Shown one piece after another: positions 37,594 through 46,714 of a DNA stretch of 64,000 nucleotides. The DNA comes from Planctomycetales bacterium (GTDB lineage: Bacteria > Planctomycetota > Planctomycetia > Planctomycetales > Planctomycetaceae). A model generated the notes under the pieces. The model saw only the letters and a list, made by a program, of their open reading frames with translations. It ran no database searches and was not told where the DNA came from. Position 1 is the first letter of the stretch; every line of letters starts with the position of its first letter. A program made the translations under genes and the position numbers. The DNA is taken from the NCBI GenBank assembly GCA_026400835.1, contig JAPLOA010000050.1:1-64000 (forward strand). Direction: 5' to 3'.

Positions 37594-40124
37594 TGCGAAC
37601 CTCCCGCAATGTCGGTGATCTGTCGAGGTGTCCCGGAGTGCACCAGATACTTTCGTGTTAACGTGTCAGACAGAACCGACATTGTTTCTTCAACCGTTTT
37701 GAGCGCACTTTGCACACTGCGCGGCGTCGGTGCCGATAGATCATCAGTCGTCAGCATTCGCACCGCATGAGCGGCATCCATGACCAATCGCATTTCTTCC
37801 GACCGTAACGGACGAGCTTCATAACCCGGAAGACGATCCACATGCTGCACCAGCCGTTCGATCTGATAGGCCAGTGATCGAGGATTCGTTTCATCTGTAA
37901 TCGCGAGATCCAGCACGGCGTTTCGCTGCAGATTATCCCGGTAGCGAAACCGATAGGTCATCCGTACATCCAACACTTCCACCAGCGTCTTCAACGTCCC
38001 TGGCGATGCTCCGCCACGTTTAATCTCCGCGGACAGCAACAACCGAGCTGTCGCACCGGCTCGTTCAATGCATCGGCCCAATTCCAAAAATCGCCACGAG
38101 GGCCCTCGATTCATTCCATCAGCAATCAATCCGCTGACAGAAGCAAGGTCGCCAACCAGAGAATTCGAGACGTTAACCACATCGGCCAGATCACGCCAGT
38201 CTTTCGTCTGCGCGGTGCGAAATGTTTCAGCAGAGACGTTGATTCGATGCCACGTGTCCGGACTAATCCAGTCACGGACCAGAGAGGCCAGTCGAGTCAA
38301 ATCGCGAACTGTTCTGGCCAGACCACCGTATTCCGTCGGATCGAACATTGCGATTGGCAACGCTTCCGCCAACGTCGGAAGCTGCGACTCCATACCATCC
38401 ACAACAAATCCCGGTTCCAGCTGCCCCTGCTCGCTCAGGGCTCGGGCCAGAAAACGAATCTCGGTCAGATCCACATTCCCTTCACCGACCAGCCGTTCCG
38501 AAAGCGCTCGGATCAGGCGGCCCAGAAAGTCACAGCGATCGATCGAACGCCCCAGCCAGAACAGGTTGTCTGCGACACGGCTTGGAAACAGAGCACTCGT
38601 CCGACGAAGTTCCGCTGGTTGGTCCGTTGGAGCCAGCAGCGACACCGGGTCGACCTTGCGTTCGGCGATCACCCAAAGATCTTTGCTGCCGTCACCGGCA
38701 GAGACCGACAACTGCATCGGCCCCGAATCCGGGGCGATACGAATCAGTCCGCCCGGCATCAGATGCCACTTCGCTTCATCTTCGACCAGAAACGCACGAA
38801 CCGCGGCGTGCCCGCAACGAATTCCATTCTGCGTCCACACCGGAACACCAGAACGTGAAATCTTCTCCTGCGCGACCCAGGCATGCGGAGCCGCCTCAAC
38901 ACGAGCCCGCACTTCCTTTTGTTTTTCAGACGTCAGATCGCTGATGATAAATTCTTCGTTACCGCTCTTCTGAAAAGCTGGCTTCAGGACCAGATCGTTG
39001 AAGCGCGAGGTCACAAGGCTGAAACTGTTTGCATCGCCGCACCACCATGTGGAGATGGACGGCATCTTCAGGCTTTCACCCAGCCATCGTTCACAGATCT
39101 GCGGCAGAAACGCCATAAACACCGGTGCCCCGACGATGCCGCAGCCCGGAGTATTCGCCACGGTCACGTTGCCCGATCGGATGGCATTCAATAATCCCGG
39201 AATGCCATGCGCGGCGTAGCCGCCAAGTTCCAGCGGATCCAGACCGGATTCCGCACATCGGCCCAGCACAATGTCGACCGGGACAAGTCCCGACAGAGTC
39301 TTCAGGTACACGGTGTCGTTGCGAACCGCCAGGTCTCCACCTTCCACCATTGTGTAACCAAGGTATCTGGCGAGATACACATCTTCGAAGTAATACGGAT
39401 GCGCGGGACCGCTCGACAATAAAACAATTCGGGGGCTCTCTATATTCCGGACCGCTCGACGCCGCAACGCGTTCTGCATATGCACGAAGAACGAAGCCAG
39501 TCGCTCCACCGGAATCTGCTTGAACGCCGATGGCATCGTTCGCGAACTGACGATCCGATTCTCCAGTGCGAACCCTGGACCGGCCGGTGCTTCAGAGCGA
39601 TCCGCCATGACCCACCATTGACCATTCGCTGATCGTGCGAGTTCTGCGGCATAAAGAAACATTGGACTGATATCAGGACGGCCCAGCCCGCAAAACGGTC
39701 GCAGATATTCCTGATTGGCAAACAGCACTTCGGGCGGTAACAGTCCCTCCTCCAGAAGTCGCTGAGGTCCGTAGATATCTGCGATGACCATATTGAGCAG
39801 CCGGGCTCGCTGACTCAGAGCCGCTTCAATGACCGACCAGTCGGCCGACAACATGAGCATCGGCAGCAGATCAAGCCGCCACGGCCGCGCGCCTTCGCCG
39901 CCTTCGGTGGCCGAATGATAATTGACCCCGTTCTCGCGCAGCATGCGATCGGCCTGTTCGTTTCGCCGAGCAAACTCGGGCTGCGGAACATTCCGATAAG
40001 CATTCAGAAACTTTTGCCATTGAGGTCGAGGCGTGCCGTCCGAGGCAAAGACCTCGTTGAAAACGAACGCCGGACATTCAAAAGTAAGTTCTGTCCGTGC
40101 GTTCGAAGTCAGTCCAGTTGCCAT
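37590..40124 (-). CDS. Circularly permuted ATP-grasp (type 2) fused to an alpha-E domain
   Basis: 844 residues. The first about 480 residues are a CP_ATPgrasp_2 (DUF404/407) domain: ENGVNYHSATEGG, NMVIADIYGPQRLLEEGLLP, YTMVEGGDLAVRND, VANTPGCGIVGAP, QEKISRSGVPVW. From about 500 an alpha-E (DUF403) helical domain starts with LFPSRVADNLFWLGRSIDRC and runs to about 815. Circularly permuted ATP-grasp enzymes are predicted to ligate amino acids into small peptides (amidoligase work of Iyer and Aravind). The ATP-grasp and alpha-E modules, usually separate genes, are fused here. The gene is coupled to the transglutaminase gene downstream. Confidence 0.9.
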   Translation of the reverse strand: MATGLTSNARTELTFECPAFVFNEVFASDGTPRPQWQKFLNAYRNVPQPEFARRNEQADRMLRENGVNYHSATEGGEGARPWRLDLLPMLMLSADWSVIEAALSQRARLLNMVIADIYGPQRLLEEGLLPPEVLFANQEYLRPFCGLGRPDISPMFLYAAELARSANGQWWVMADRSEAPAGPGFALENRIVSSRTMPSAFKQIPVERLASFFVHMQNALRRRAVRNIESPRIVLLSSGPAHPYYFEDVYLARYLGYTMVEGGDLAVRNDTVYLKTLSGLVPVDIVLGRCAESGLDPLELGGYAAHGIPGLLNAIRSGNVTVANTPGCGIVGAPVFMAFLPQICERWLGESLKMPSISTWWCGDANSFSLVTSRFNDLVLKPAFQKSGNEEFIISDLTSEKQKEVRARVEAAPHAWVAQEKISRSGVPVWTQNGIRCGHAAVRAFLVEDEAKWHLMPGGLIRIAPDSGPMQLSVSAGDGSKDLWVIAERKVDPVSLLAPTDQPAELRRTSALFPSRVADNLFWLGRSIDRCDFLGRLIRALSERLVGEGNVDLTEIRFLARALSEQGQLEPGFVVDGMESQLPTLAEALPIAMFDPTEYGGLARTVRDLTRLASLVRDWISPDTWHRINVSAETFRTAQTKDWRDLADVVNVSNSLVGDLASVSGLIADGMNRGPSWRFLELGRCIERAGATARLLLSAEIKRGGASPGTLKTLVEVLDVRMTYRFRYRDNLQRNAVLDLAITDETNPRSLAYQIERLVQHVDRLPGYEARPLRSEEMRLVMDAAHAVRMLTTDDLSAPTPRSVQSALKTVEETMSVLSDTLTRKYLVHSGTPRQITDIAGGSQ

Positions 40125-40216
40125 TCCCGCGTCTTCCGATAGGCGTCATCGAGTTGCGTGGGACTTCGATGCGCCATCATCAAATGAGTTGTTCCGTCAC
40201 CATTTCACAACGCATT

Positions 40217-43200
40217 TCAAAGGTTCACGCGTCGAAGGTCCAGCGTACACGGAAAATCAGGCGAGATGTCCGGGATTTGAGGGATCAAAACTCCCCCGGT
40301 ATGCCCCATCCTGAAGAATCGACCGGCTCTGCGACTTTCCGCTGCCAGAGCATTGACGGGAATTCCCTCCGGATTCAGCCCGCCCGGATGCTCAACGTGG
40401 TATTGGCAACCCCCGAGAGATCGTTTGTTCAAAACGTCAACCAAATCAATGACCAACGGCGTGTGAACAGCGATCATTGGATGCAGACAGCTTGGCGGCT
40501 GCCACGCTCGATATCGAACGCCGCCGACGTATTCTCCCTGAGTTCCCGTCGACTGCAGTGGCACTCTCACCCCGTTCACAGTGATACATTGACCCTGTGA
40601 GAACATGCCCGTCACGCGAACCTGCAGGCGTTCAAGAGACGAATCGACAAAGCGAGTCATCCCGCCGCCGCCGGGTTCTTCGCCCAGAACGTACCATGGT
40701 TCAAGAGCCTGACGAATTTCGACATGAACACCGTTGCTGTCAAACGTGCCCATCAGCGGACATCGGAACTCCAGATGCGTTCCAAACCAGTCGGCCTCAA
40801 AATCGAGCCCTGCTGATTTCAGAACGCCAACAACCGATTCGATATCTTTCCACAGATAGTACGGCAACATAAATCGATCATGAATCGCATTTCGCCAGTG
40901 GATCAGTGGTTCGCGATAAGGCTGTTGCCAAAAGCACGCGACCATGGCGCGAACCAGCAGTTGCTGAGTCAGACTCATGCGCGCATGCGGCGGCATTTCA
41001 AACCCGCGTAATTCGACAAGTCCCAGTCGTCCGGCGGCATGGTCGGGGGAATAAAGTTTGTCGATACAGATTTCTGCGCGATGAGTATTCCCGGTGAGAT
41101 CCACCAGCAGATTGCGGAAAACTCGATCCACAAGCCAGTTCGGAATCCAGCCACAGCCCGCTTCCGGAACCTGTCGGAACGCGATTTCCAGTTCGTACAT
41201 CGCATCGTCCCGACCTTCGTCGATGCGCGGCGACTGACTGGTAGGTCCGATGAACAATCCCGAAAACAGATACGACAACGACGGATGATTGTTCCAGAAT
41301 CCAATCAGGCTCTTTAACAAATCCGGCCGGCGCAAAAACGGACTGTCGCCCGGGGTCGCACCGCCAAGAACCAGATGGTTGCCGCCACCGGTGCCGGTAT
41401 GGCGACCATCGAGCTGAAACTTTTCTGTGCCCAGGCGGCACTGGCGAGCTTCCTCGTAAACAGTTTCCGTGATCTCTTTGAGATGCTCCCAGTTGTGAGC
41501 CGGATGAATGTTGACTTCGATCACTCCCGGATCCGGAGTCACCTTCAACAGTTCAATTCGCGGATCATGTGGCGGAAGATAGCCTTCGATGATGACCGGC
41601 GTGTTCAGAGACTCAGCGGTCTCTTCAATCATTGCCACCAGTTCCAGATAATCTTCCAGAGTGCCGGTTGGCGGCATGAAAACCCGCAACTGCCCGTCAC
41701 GAGGTTCCACGCACAAAGCCGTGCGGACAACGGGACCTGCACCGAGCGGCAAATTGGCGTAGTCATCGCTGGACTCTGATGGATCATCGATCAGCCCCAG
41801 TCGCTGCATCACCTGACGCTGCGGCGGTTTTTCCGTATCACGCGTCTGAGCTGCTAAACGCTCGGCTGCAGACTTGCGGATTTCTGCATAGCCCGGCAGC
41901 GGTGGCCTGTCAGCAAATGGATCTCGCACGTAGACCTGCGGCAGCCCGGAACCAGCGAGCGGCAATGATTCCAGAGGCAAGCGAAGGCCCATCGGAGAAT
42001 CACCAGGAATCAAAAACAGTCGGTGCGAGCGAAATGGCCAGAAGCCGCTGGTCCATTTTGCACTCGCCTGCCACCACGCGCGAGTCAACGGCAACACGAA
42101 TCCCACAGGCCGGCTGATGCCACGTTCGAGCGCTCTGCTGAGTCGACGACGGTCTTCGCTGTTGTCCGGATCAAATTTTTCCGGGTCAACATCGATGGGC
42201 AGTTTCTGTTCAACCTCAAGCATGTGATAGACATCTTCATACGCCGGACGGATCCAGCGATCTTCCACATGCAGTCGGTCTGAAAGCTCAATGATGAACT
42301 CGGCCGCGAGTTTCTCGTCGGCGACCGGCTTTTTATGGTCAGTCTTGCCTGCGGTGAGGCCAAGGTCAGCCAGCAATTCCTGATTCTTCCAGATCGGCTG
42401 GCCGTCTTTTCTCCACAGGCAGGTATAAGCCCAGCGAGGCAGTGATTCGCCCGGGTACCATTTCCCCTGGCCATAATGCAGCAGACCACCGGGACCAAAC
42501 TTTGCACGCAGTCGACGAATCAACTCATCGGACATTCGCTGTTTGTGAGGCCCCACGGCTGCCGTGTTCCATTCCGCACCTTCCATGTCGTCGATGGAAA
42601 CAAAGGTCGGCTCACCCCCCATCGTCAAACGCACATCGGCCGCATCAAGTCGTCGATCGACTTCTTTGCCCGTCGCGTCAATTCGCTGCCATGCCTCTTC
42701 CGTGTATGGTTTGGTGACACGAGGATCCTCATGAATCCGTGTCACCGTCATTTCGAAGCCGAACTCAACTTCTGATTTCTCTACACCGCCTGAAATTGGC
42801 GCAGCCGTCTGAGGCGACGGTGTGGCCGCCAGAGGAATATGGCCTTCGCCGGTCAGCAATCCGGACGTTGGATCAAGCCCCACCCAGCCCGCGCCGGGAA
42901 GAAATACTTCCGTCCAGGCATGCAGGTCGGTGAAGTCAGCCGTTGGGCCTTCAGGACCTTCCAGTGGTTTGAGATCCGCAGTCAGTTGAATCAAGTATCC
43001 CGAAACGAACCGCGCGGCAAGTCCGTAGCTGCGGAGCAGATGAACCAGCAACCACGCAGAATCACGACAGGAGCCGGAGCGAGATTTCAATGTCTCTTCC
43101 GGAGTCTGCACGCCGGGCTCCAGTCGAATCAGATAACTGATATCCTTCTGGAGTTTGGTATTCATGTCGATCAGGAACGAAATCGTGCGACGCTTTTTCG

Positions 43201-43606
43201 CATCGAACGTCGCTCGATAATCCCGAAACGCGGCCGTCTTTGAATAAGGCTGCAGGAACGGCTTGAGATCCGTCGCCAATTCTTCGCAATACTCAAACGG
43301 AAACTCACCTGCGTCATCGTCCAGGAAGAAATCGAACGGATTGACAACCGTCATGTCGGCGACAACATCGACCGACACTGAGAAGGTTCGGGTCTTCTCC
43401 GGAAAGACCAGACGCGCAAGATAGTTCCCGTGAGGATCCTGCTGCCAATTCAGAAAATGGTTCTCGGGCTCAATCTTCAGCGAATACGCATCGATCGGTG
43501 TTCGTGAATGCGGTGCAGGGCGCAGCCGAACCACCTGAGCACCGAGAGATACCAATCGGTCATACTGATAAACAGTTTTGTGGTGCAGGGCGACTTTGAT
43601 GGGCAT
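40217..43606 (-). CDS. Transglutaminase-like domain fused to DUF2126 (putative amidoligase)
   Basis: 1129 residues. The N-terminal part is a transglutaminase core with C180 in SRSGSCRDSAW, H229 in DLHAWTEVF and D245 in GLDPTSG. From about 310, DUF2126 begins: LTMGGEPTFVSIDDMEG, LLHYGQGKWYPGESLPRW, then a conserved TGTGGGNHLVLGGATP block and LVELRGFEMPPHARMS near the end. Pfam annotates DUF2126 as a putative amidoligase related to COOH-NH2 ligases. The ATG at 43606 was chosen because it begins the recognisable fold; an in-frame TTG 16 codons upstream is possible. It is between the stand-alone alpha-E gene and the ATP-grasp/alpha-E fusion. Confidence 0.9.
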   Translation of the reverse strand: MPIKVALHHKTVYQYDRLVSLGAQVVRLRPAPHSRTPIDAYSLKIEPENHFLNWQQDPHGNYLARLVFPEKTRTFSVSVDVVADMTVVNPFDFFLDDDAGEFPFEYCEELATDLKPFLQPYSKTAAFRDYRATFDAKKRRTISFLIDMNTKLQKDISYLIRLEPGVQTPEETLKSRSGSCRDSAWLLVHLLRSYGLAARFVSGYLIQLTADLKPLEGPEGPTADFTDLHAWTEVFLPGAGWVGLDPTSGLLTGEGHIPLAATPSPQTAAPISGGVEKSEVEFGFEMTVTRIHEDPRVTKPYTEEAWQRIDATGKEVDRRLDAADVRLTMGGEPTFVSIDDMEGAEWNTAAVGPHKQRMSDELIRRLRAKFGPGGLLHYGQGKWYPGESLPRWAYTCLWRKDGQPIWKNQELLADLGLTAGKTDHKKPVADEKLAAEFIIELSDRLHVEDRWIRPAYEDVYHMLEVEQKLPIDVDPEKFDPDNSEDRRRLSRALERGISRPVGFVLPLTRAWWQASAKWTSGFWPFRSHRLFLIPGDSPMGLRLPLESLPLAGSGLPQVYVRDPFADRPPLPGYAEIRKSAAERLAAQTRDTEKPPQRQVMQRLGLIDDPSESSDDYANLPLGAGPVVRTALCVEPRDGQLRVFMPPTGTLEDYLELVAMIEETAESLNTPVIIEGYLPPHDPRIELLKVTPDPGVIEVNIHPAHNWEHLKEITETVYEEARQCRLGTEKFQLDGRHTGTGGGNHLVLGGATPGDSPFLRRPDLLKSLIGFWNNHPSLSYLFSGLFIGPTSQSPRIDEGRDDAMYELEIAFRQVPEAGCGWIPNWLVDRVFRNLLVDLTGNTHRAEICIDKLYSPDHAAGRLGLVELRGFEMPPHARMSLTQQLLVRAMVACFWQQPYREPLIHWRNAIHDRFMLPYYLWKDIESVVGVLKSAGLDFEADWFGTHLEFRCPLMGTFDSNGVHVEIRQALEPWYVLGEEPGGGGMTRFVDSSLERLQVRVTGMFSQGQCITVNGVRVPLQSTGTQGEYVGGVRYRAWQPPSCLHPMIAVHTPLVIDLVDVLNKRSLGGCQYHVEHPGGLNPEGIPVNALAAESRRAGRFFRMGHTGGVLIPQIPDISPDFPCTLDLRRVNL

Positions 43607-43777
43607 ATTAGAAAGGTGTCGTCTCGTTAAAAGGTCTTTGGTCCGGTTGTCCAACCGATCGAACCAGGCTCAAGATCTCTGCCTGGGATAGGTTCGACAT
43701 ACTTGTCCGACTTGTCCGACTGCAATTCGACGGGCAAGAATGCCCATCCTACGGTTCATTCGAAGCCGTGCATCACA

Positions 43778-44770
43778 CTAATACATCGTCTGGATCTGAC
43801 TCATTGAGTTTTCTATGGTTGGGGTCGCAATCTGGAAGAATGTTTCGGAGATGGCCTGGCCAACAGAATTCAGGCGAGTCTGAAAGTCATCCACAAACTG
43901 ATGCAGGCCATTGCCGATGATCTCTGTCGCTCTGGCGTAGTTCAGTTGAGACGTCATCTGGCCCAGCAACTGCTCGGCCGGATTACTGAACGAGTGAGAC
44001 GGTGTTCCGGAGATCGCTCGCAGACAGCTTTCCGCCTCGCGAACACAGAATCGCAGTGAACGTGGAAACGAAGAATTCAGAATGAGAAAGTCGACCACGT
44101 TGGTCGGCTGAATTCGTCCGTAGGCCCGTCGATACGTTTGCAACGCACTTGTGGATTCCAGCAACGCGGCCCACTGGACAACATCCACCTGCGAACCCAC
44201 ATGTGATGTATTCGGCAGCAGAATAAAATACTTCACGTCCAGAATTCGCGATGTCTTATCGGCGCGTTCCAGAAGGCTGCCGATCATTGAAAAGTTCCAG
44301 CCTTCGCCTCGAGGAGAAGTTGCCACGGCAACACCGCTGGTCTGATGAGCCGATCGTTTGATCTGTTCGAGAAATCGATGAGGCTGCTGAACAACCTGAG
44401 CCTGTTCCTGCGAAGCTGCACGGACTCGCAGATAAAATCGGTTGATGGACTCCCAATATTCAGTCGTCAGGTTTTCCTTGATTGCTCTCGCGTTCTCGCG
44501 AGCTGCCGCGAGACAGCAGGAAACAGAGTTGAGATTACGGCGATCAAAAAGCAAATACTGAATAACGTTTTCGCGAGTCGTTTCTGTGTAATGCTCCTTG
44601 AAATTCTCGGCATCACCACCTGCGTGCAGGAGTGAAGACCAGAGAACATCTTCGCTGCCACGATATCCCAACGCGATATTCAGAGTCACATCGATGAATC
44701 GAGCTTGATTCTCAGCTCGTTCCAGATATCGACTCATCCAAAACAACGAATCCGCGACTCGGCACAACAT
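43778..44770 (-). CDS. Alpha-E domain protein (DUF403), stand-alone
   Basis: 330 residues, all helical. The start MLCRVADSLFWMSRYLERAENQARFID is the family hallmark; ENARAIKENLTTEYWESINRFYLRV and LLERADKTSRILDVKYFILLP follow. Alpha-E domains occur in gene clusters with circularly permuted ATP-grasp enzymes and transglutaminases; their own activity is unknown. This one duplicates the domain also present at the C-terminus of the 37,590-40,124 protein. It is followed on the same strand by the DUF2126 gene (171 bp gap). Confidence 0.9.
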   Translation of the reverse strand: MLCRVADSLFWMSRYLERAENQARFIDVTLNIALGYRGSEDVLWSSLLHAGGDAENFKEHYTETTRENVIQYLLFDRRNLNSVSCCLAAARENARAIKENLTTEYWESINRFYLRVRAASQEQAQVVQQPHRFLEQIKRSAHQTSGVAVATSPRGEGWNFSMIGSLLERADKTSRILDVKYFILLPNTSHVGSQVDVVQWAALLESTSALQTYRRAYGRIQPTNVVDFLILNSSFPRSLRFCVREAESCLRAISGTPSHSFSNPAEQLLGQMTSQLNYARATEIIGNGLHQFVDDFQTRLNSVGQAISETFFQIATPTIENSMSQIQTMY

Positions 44771-44967
44771 GGGGGTATGTCCGTTATGTTTTCAGATACT
44801 GCCTGGCCGTTCACAAGTGTAACCGTACACCACAGCGAACACACCGTTCAAGCGACCGTACAATGGCGCTTTCTCGACAGAACTGCTCAAAGTATTCCTG
44901 TTGTAACCTGCTGATTTCCAAGCAAAAAGATGTGTTTGCTGAAGAATCAGGCAGGGCAGCCAGTGGG

Positions 44968-46542
44968 TCAGGCGAAGTAGAACCACGGCCATGTTCTGCT
45001 GTTCACAGCGGCCATCGTTTCATTCGAAAGCGACTGAAGCTGGGTCAATTGCGCAGAGAACTCGGAGCTGACCGTCCATTTAATCAAATCGCCCAGTCGC
45101 TGAATCTTGCGCCCGATATCATCGGCTGGCAGTCCGGATTCCCGAGCAGTTCGCAAGGCCGTCACGGCCGATTCCTTCTCCGCCAGTGTTGTGCGAAGCG
45201 CGGTTTCTGTGTCTGATGAGAAGACGTCGGTTCCAAGATATCGTTGAGGATTGAATTGATAATCGCGGAGGTTGTCTGAGATCTTCTGCAGACGAGATAA
45301 CTGCTGACGTTCCTGATCGAACAGGTATCTTGACGCGCTGGCAACGGAAAACGGAGTCGGCTCCACGTTCCACCAGGCACGTATAAACTGATTTGTGAAA
45401 AAATCGTAGTGGCCACCACCGGTGCCGTGCACAAACAGATCGCTGAACAAGATCCGCAGTGTGGCAGTGATCAGGCCACCGCGAGGAATCAGTTGTTGTG
45501 CACCGACCAGCAACGTAAACAACGAAGCCGCTTCATTGCCCGGCAGTATCTCCGTGATATCTGTTCCATTGGCTTCCAGAAATCTTTCAAAGCCCTGTTT
45601 CCGGATCGACACAATCTTGCGCGTTCCTCTCACAGGATCGACCAACCAGAACGGCAGTTCGCAACAGGATTCTTCGATGCGGAGATTTGGAAACGGATTC
45701 GCGGCGTTACGAATCTTGTGCTCTGCTCGAAACGTCTCCAACGCGCTGTTATAGCAACGAGCAAACTCGAAGGGCCGTGCGAGCAATTCAGCGAAGAACT
45801 GCAACACTTCGGGAAACGAGCAGATGGTTGACAGCGGGATCTCCGGCATTCGCCCGGCAATGCCTGCGTTCCACCGCACGATCAGATTGGCCTCCATCAT
45901 CGAATCCGTCGCCAAAGCCGCGTATTGCTGCGCGATCTGCAGGAAACGCTCCGCTTCGAGGTGGCATCCACAATTCTGCAGTGCGGCTTGAGCACGTGCG
46001 ACTTCAGTCAGGATCAGGTCTGCAGGTTTGCGACGGCAGGCACCCAACAACGAGGACTCAACGCTGAAGGATCCTGTTAATGCTGACATCTGCGACGACG
46101 TTGTCAGCGACGAATTCGGCTGTGTTTTATTGTCCAACAACTGAAACGGCGCGTCGGAGTTCGGGAACGGGAATGCTCCGGCATCGCCTTCATCGGTATC
46201 AATCACAACGGCGACGGCGAGAGCATGGTGTTCGAGTGCGAATGTTTCCGTCGTCTGGTACTTGAATGTCAGACCCGAATGAAAAATAACCGGCTGATGT
46301 CCTGTCACGATCAAAGGCTGTGAACCGGGATCTCCTGAGATCGCTTGAACATCTTCAGCAAACAAACCGGCCGCACGACCAATCTCCACCAGATTCGCTC
46401 GATAACCGATCGCCGCCTGTACTAACCGTCGTCGCGCGCTGTCGCGCAGCGTCTGCAGTCGTTCGTTGTGCAGAACACAACGGACTGCAGGCCACTGTGA
46501 AAGCGGCGGCTCGAGCAATTGTTTTTCATATGCGGATGACAT
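44968..46542 (-). CDS. Distant BshC-like protein or planctomycete hypothetical
   Basis: 524 residues without signal peptide. The segment LIVTGHQPVIFHSGLTFKYQTTE followed by VAVVIDTDEGDA resembles, in position and pattern, the N-terminal block of the bacillithiol cysteine-adding enzyme BshC (GGQQAGLLTGP ... WVAGEDHD). The C-terminal part PRGGLITATLRILFSDLFVHGTGGGHYD corresponds to its second conserved block, but Gln-to-His and other changes make the assignment weak. A coiled-coil C-terminus (RTTLAEKESAVTALRTARE) also fits. The gene is 197 bp upstream of the alpha-E gene in the same direction. If BshC-like, it would add an amino acid to an aminosugar; that remains inference. Confidence 0.6.
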   Translation of the reverse strand: MSSAYEKQLLEPPLSQWPAVRCVLHNERLQTLRDSARRRLVQAAIGYRANLVEIGRAAGLFAEDVQAISGDPGSQPLIVTGHQPVIFHSGLTFKYQTTETFALEHHALAVAVVIDTDEGDAGAFPFPNSDAPFQLLDNKTQPNSSLTTSSQMSALTGSFSVESSLLGACRRKPADLILTEVARAQAALQNCGCHLEAERFLQIAQQYAALATDSMMEANLIVRWNAGIAGRMPEIPLSTICSFPEVLQFFAELLARPFEFARCYNSALETFRAEHKIRNAANPFPNLRIEESCCELPFWLVDPVRGTRKIVSIRKQGFERFLEANGTDITEILPGNEAASLFTLLVGAQQLIPRGGLITATLRILFSDLFVHGTGGGHYDFFTNQFIRAWWNVEPTPFSVASASRYLFDQERQQLSRLQKISDNLRDYQFNPQRYLGTDVFSSDTETALRTTLAEKESAVTALRTARESGLPADDIGRKIQRLGDLIKWTVSSEFSAQLTQLQSLSNETMAAVNSRTWPWFYFA

Positions 46543-46714
46543 GTTCGATAACTTCTGGTACTCAATAAAACTCCGCCACCGGGTTTACCCCAAAATGGCG
46601 TGGACTTGGGCTGTGTTTCGCAGCGTAGAGGCGAAATCAGAACGAAATTTGTCCCAGGAGTGGTGCAAAAGCCTCTGGACCACCTGGGCAGGCCCGGTGG
46701 CAATTTACTCTGCA

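Noticed and set aside
38068-38973. 301-codon plus-strand open frame
   Set aside because: Ser/Arg-rich antisense shadow of the ATP-grasp/alpha-E gene.
46625-46665. cccagg.../...cctggg inverted motif after the DUF1501 gene as terminator
   Set aside because: Imperfect stem and no T-run on the minus strand.
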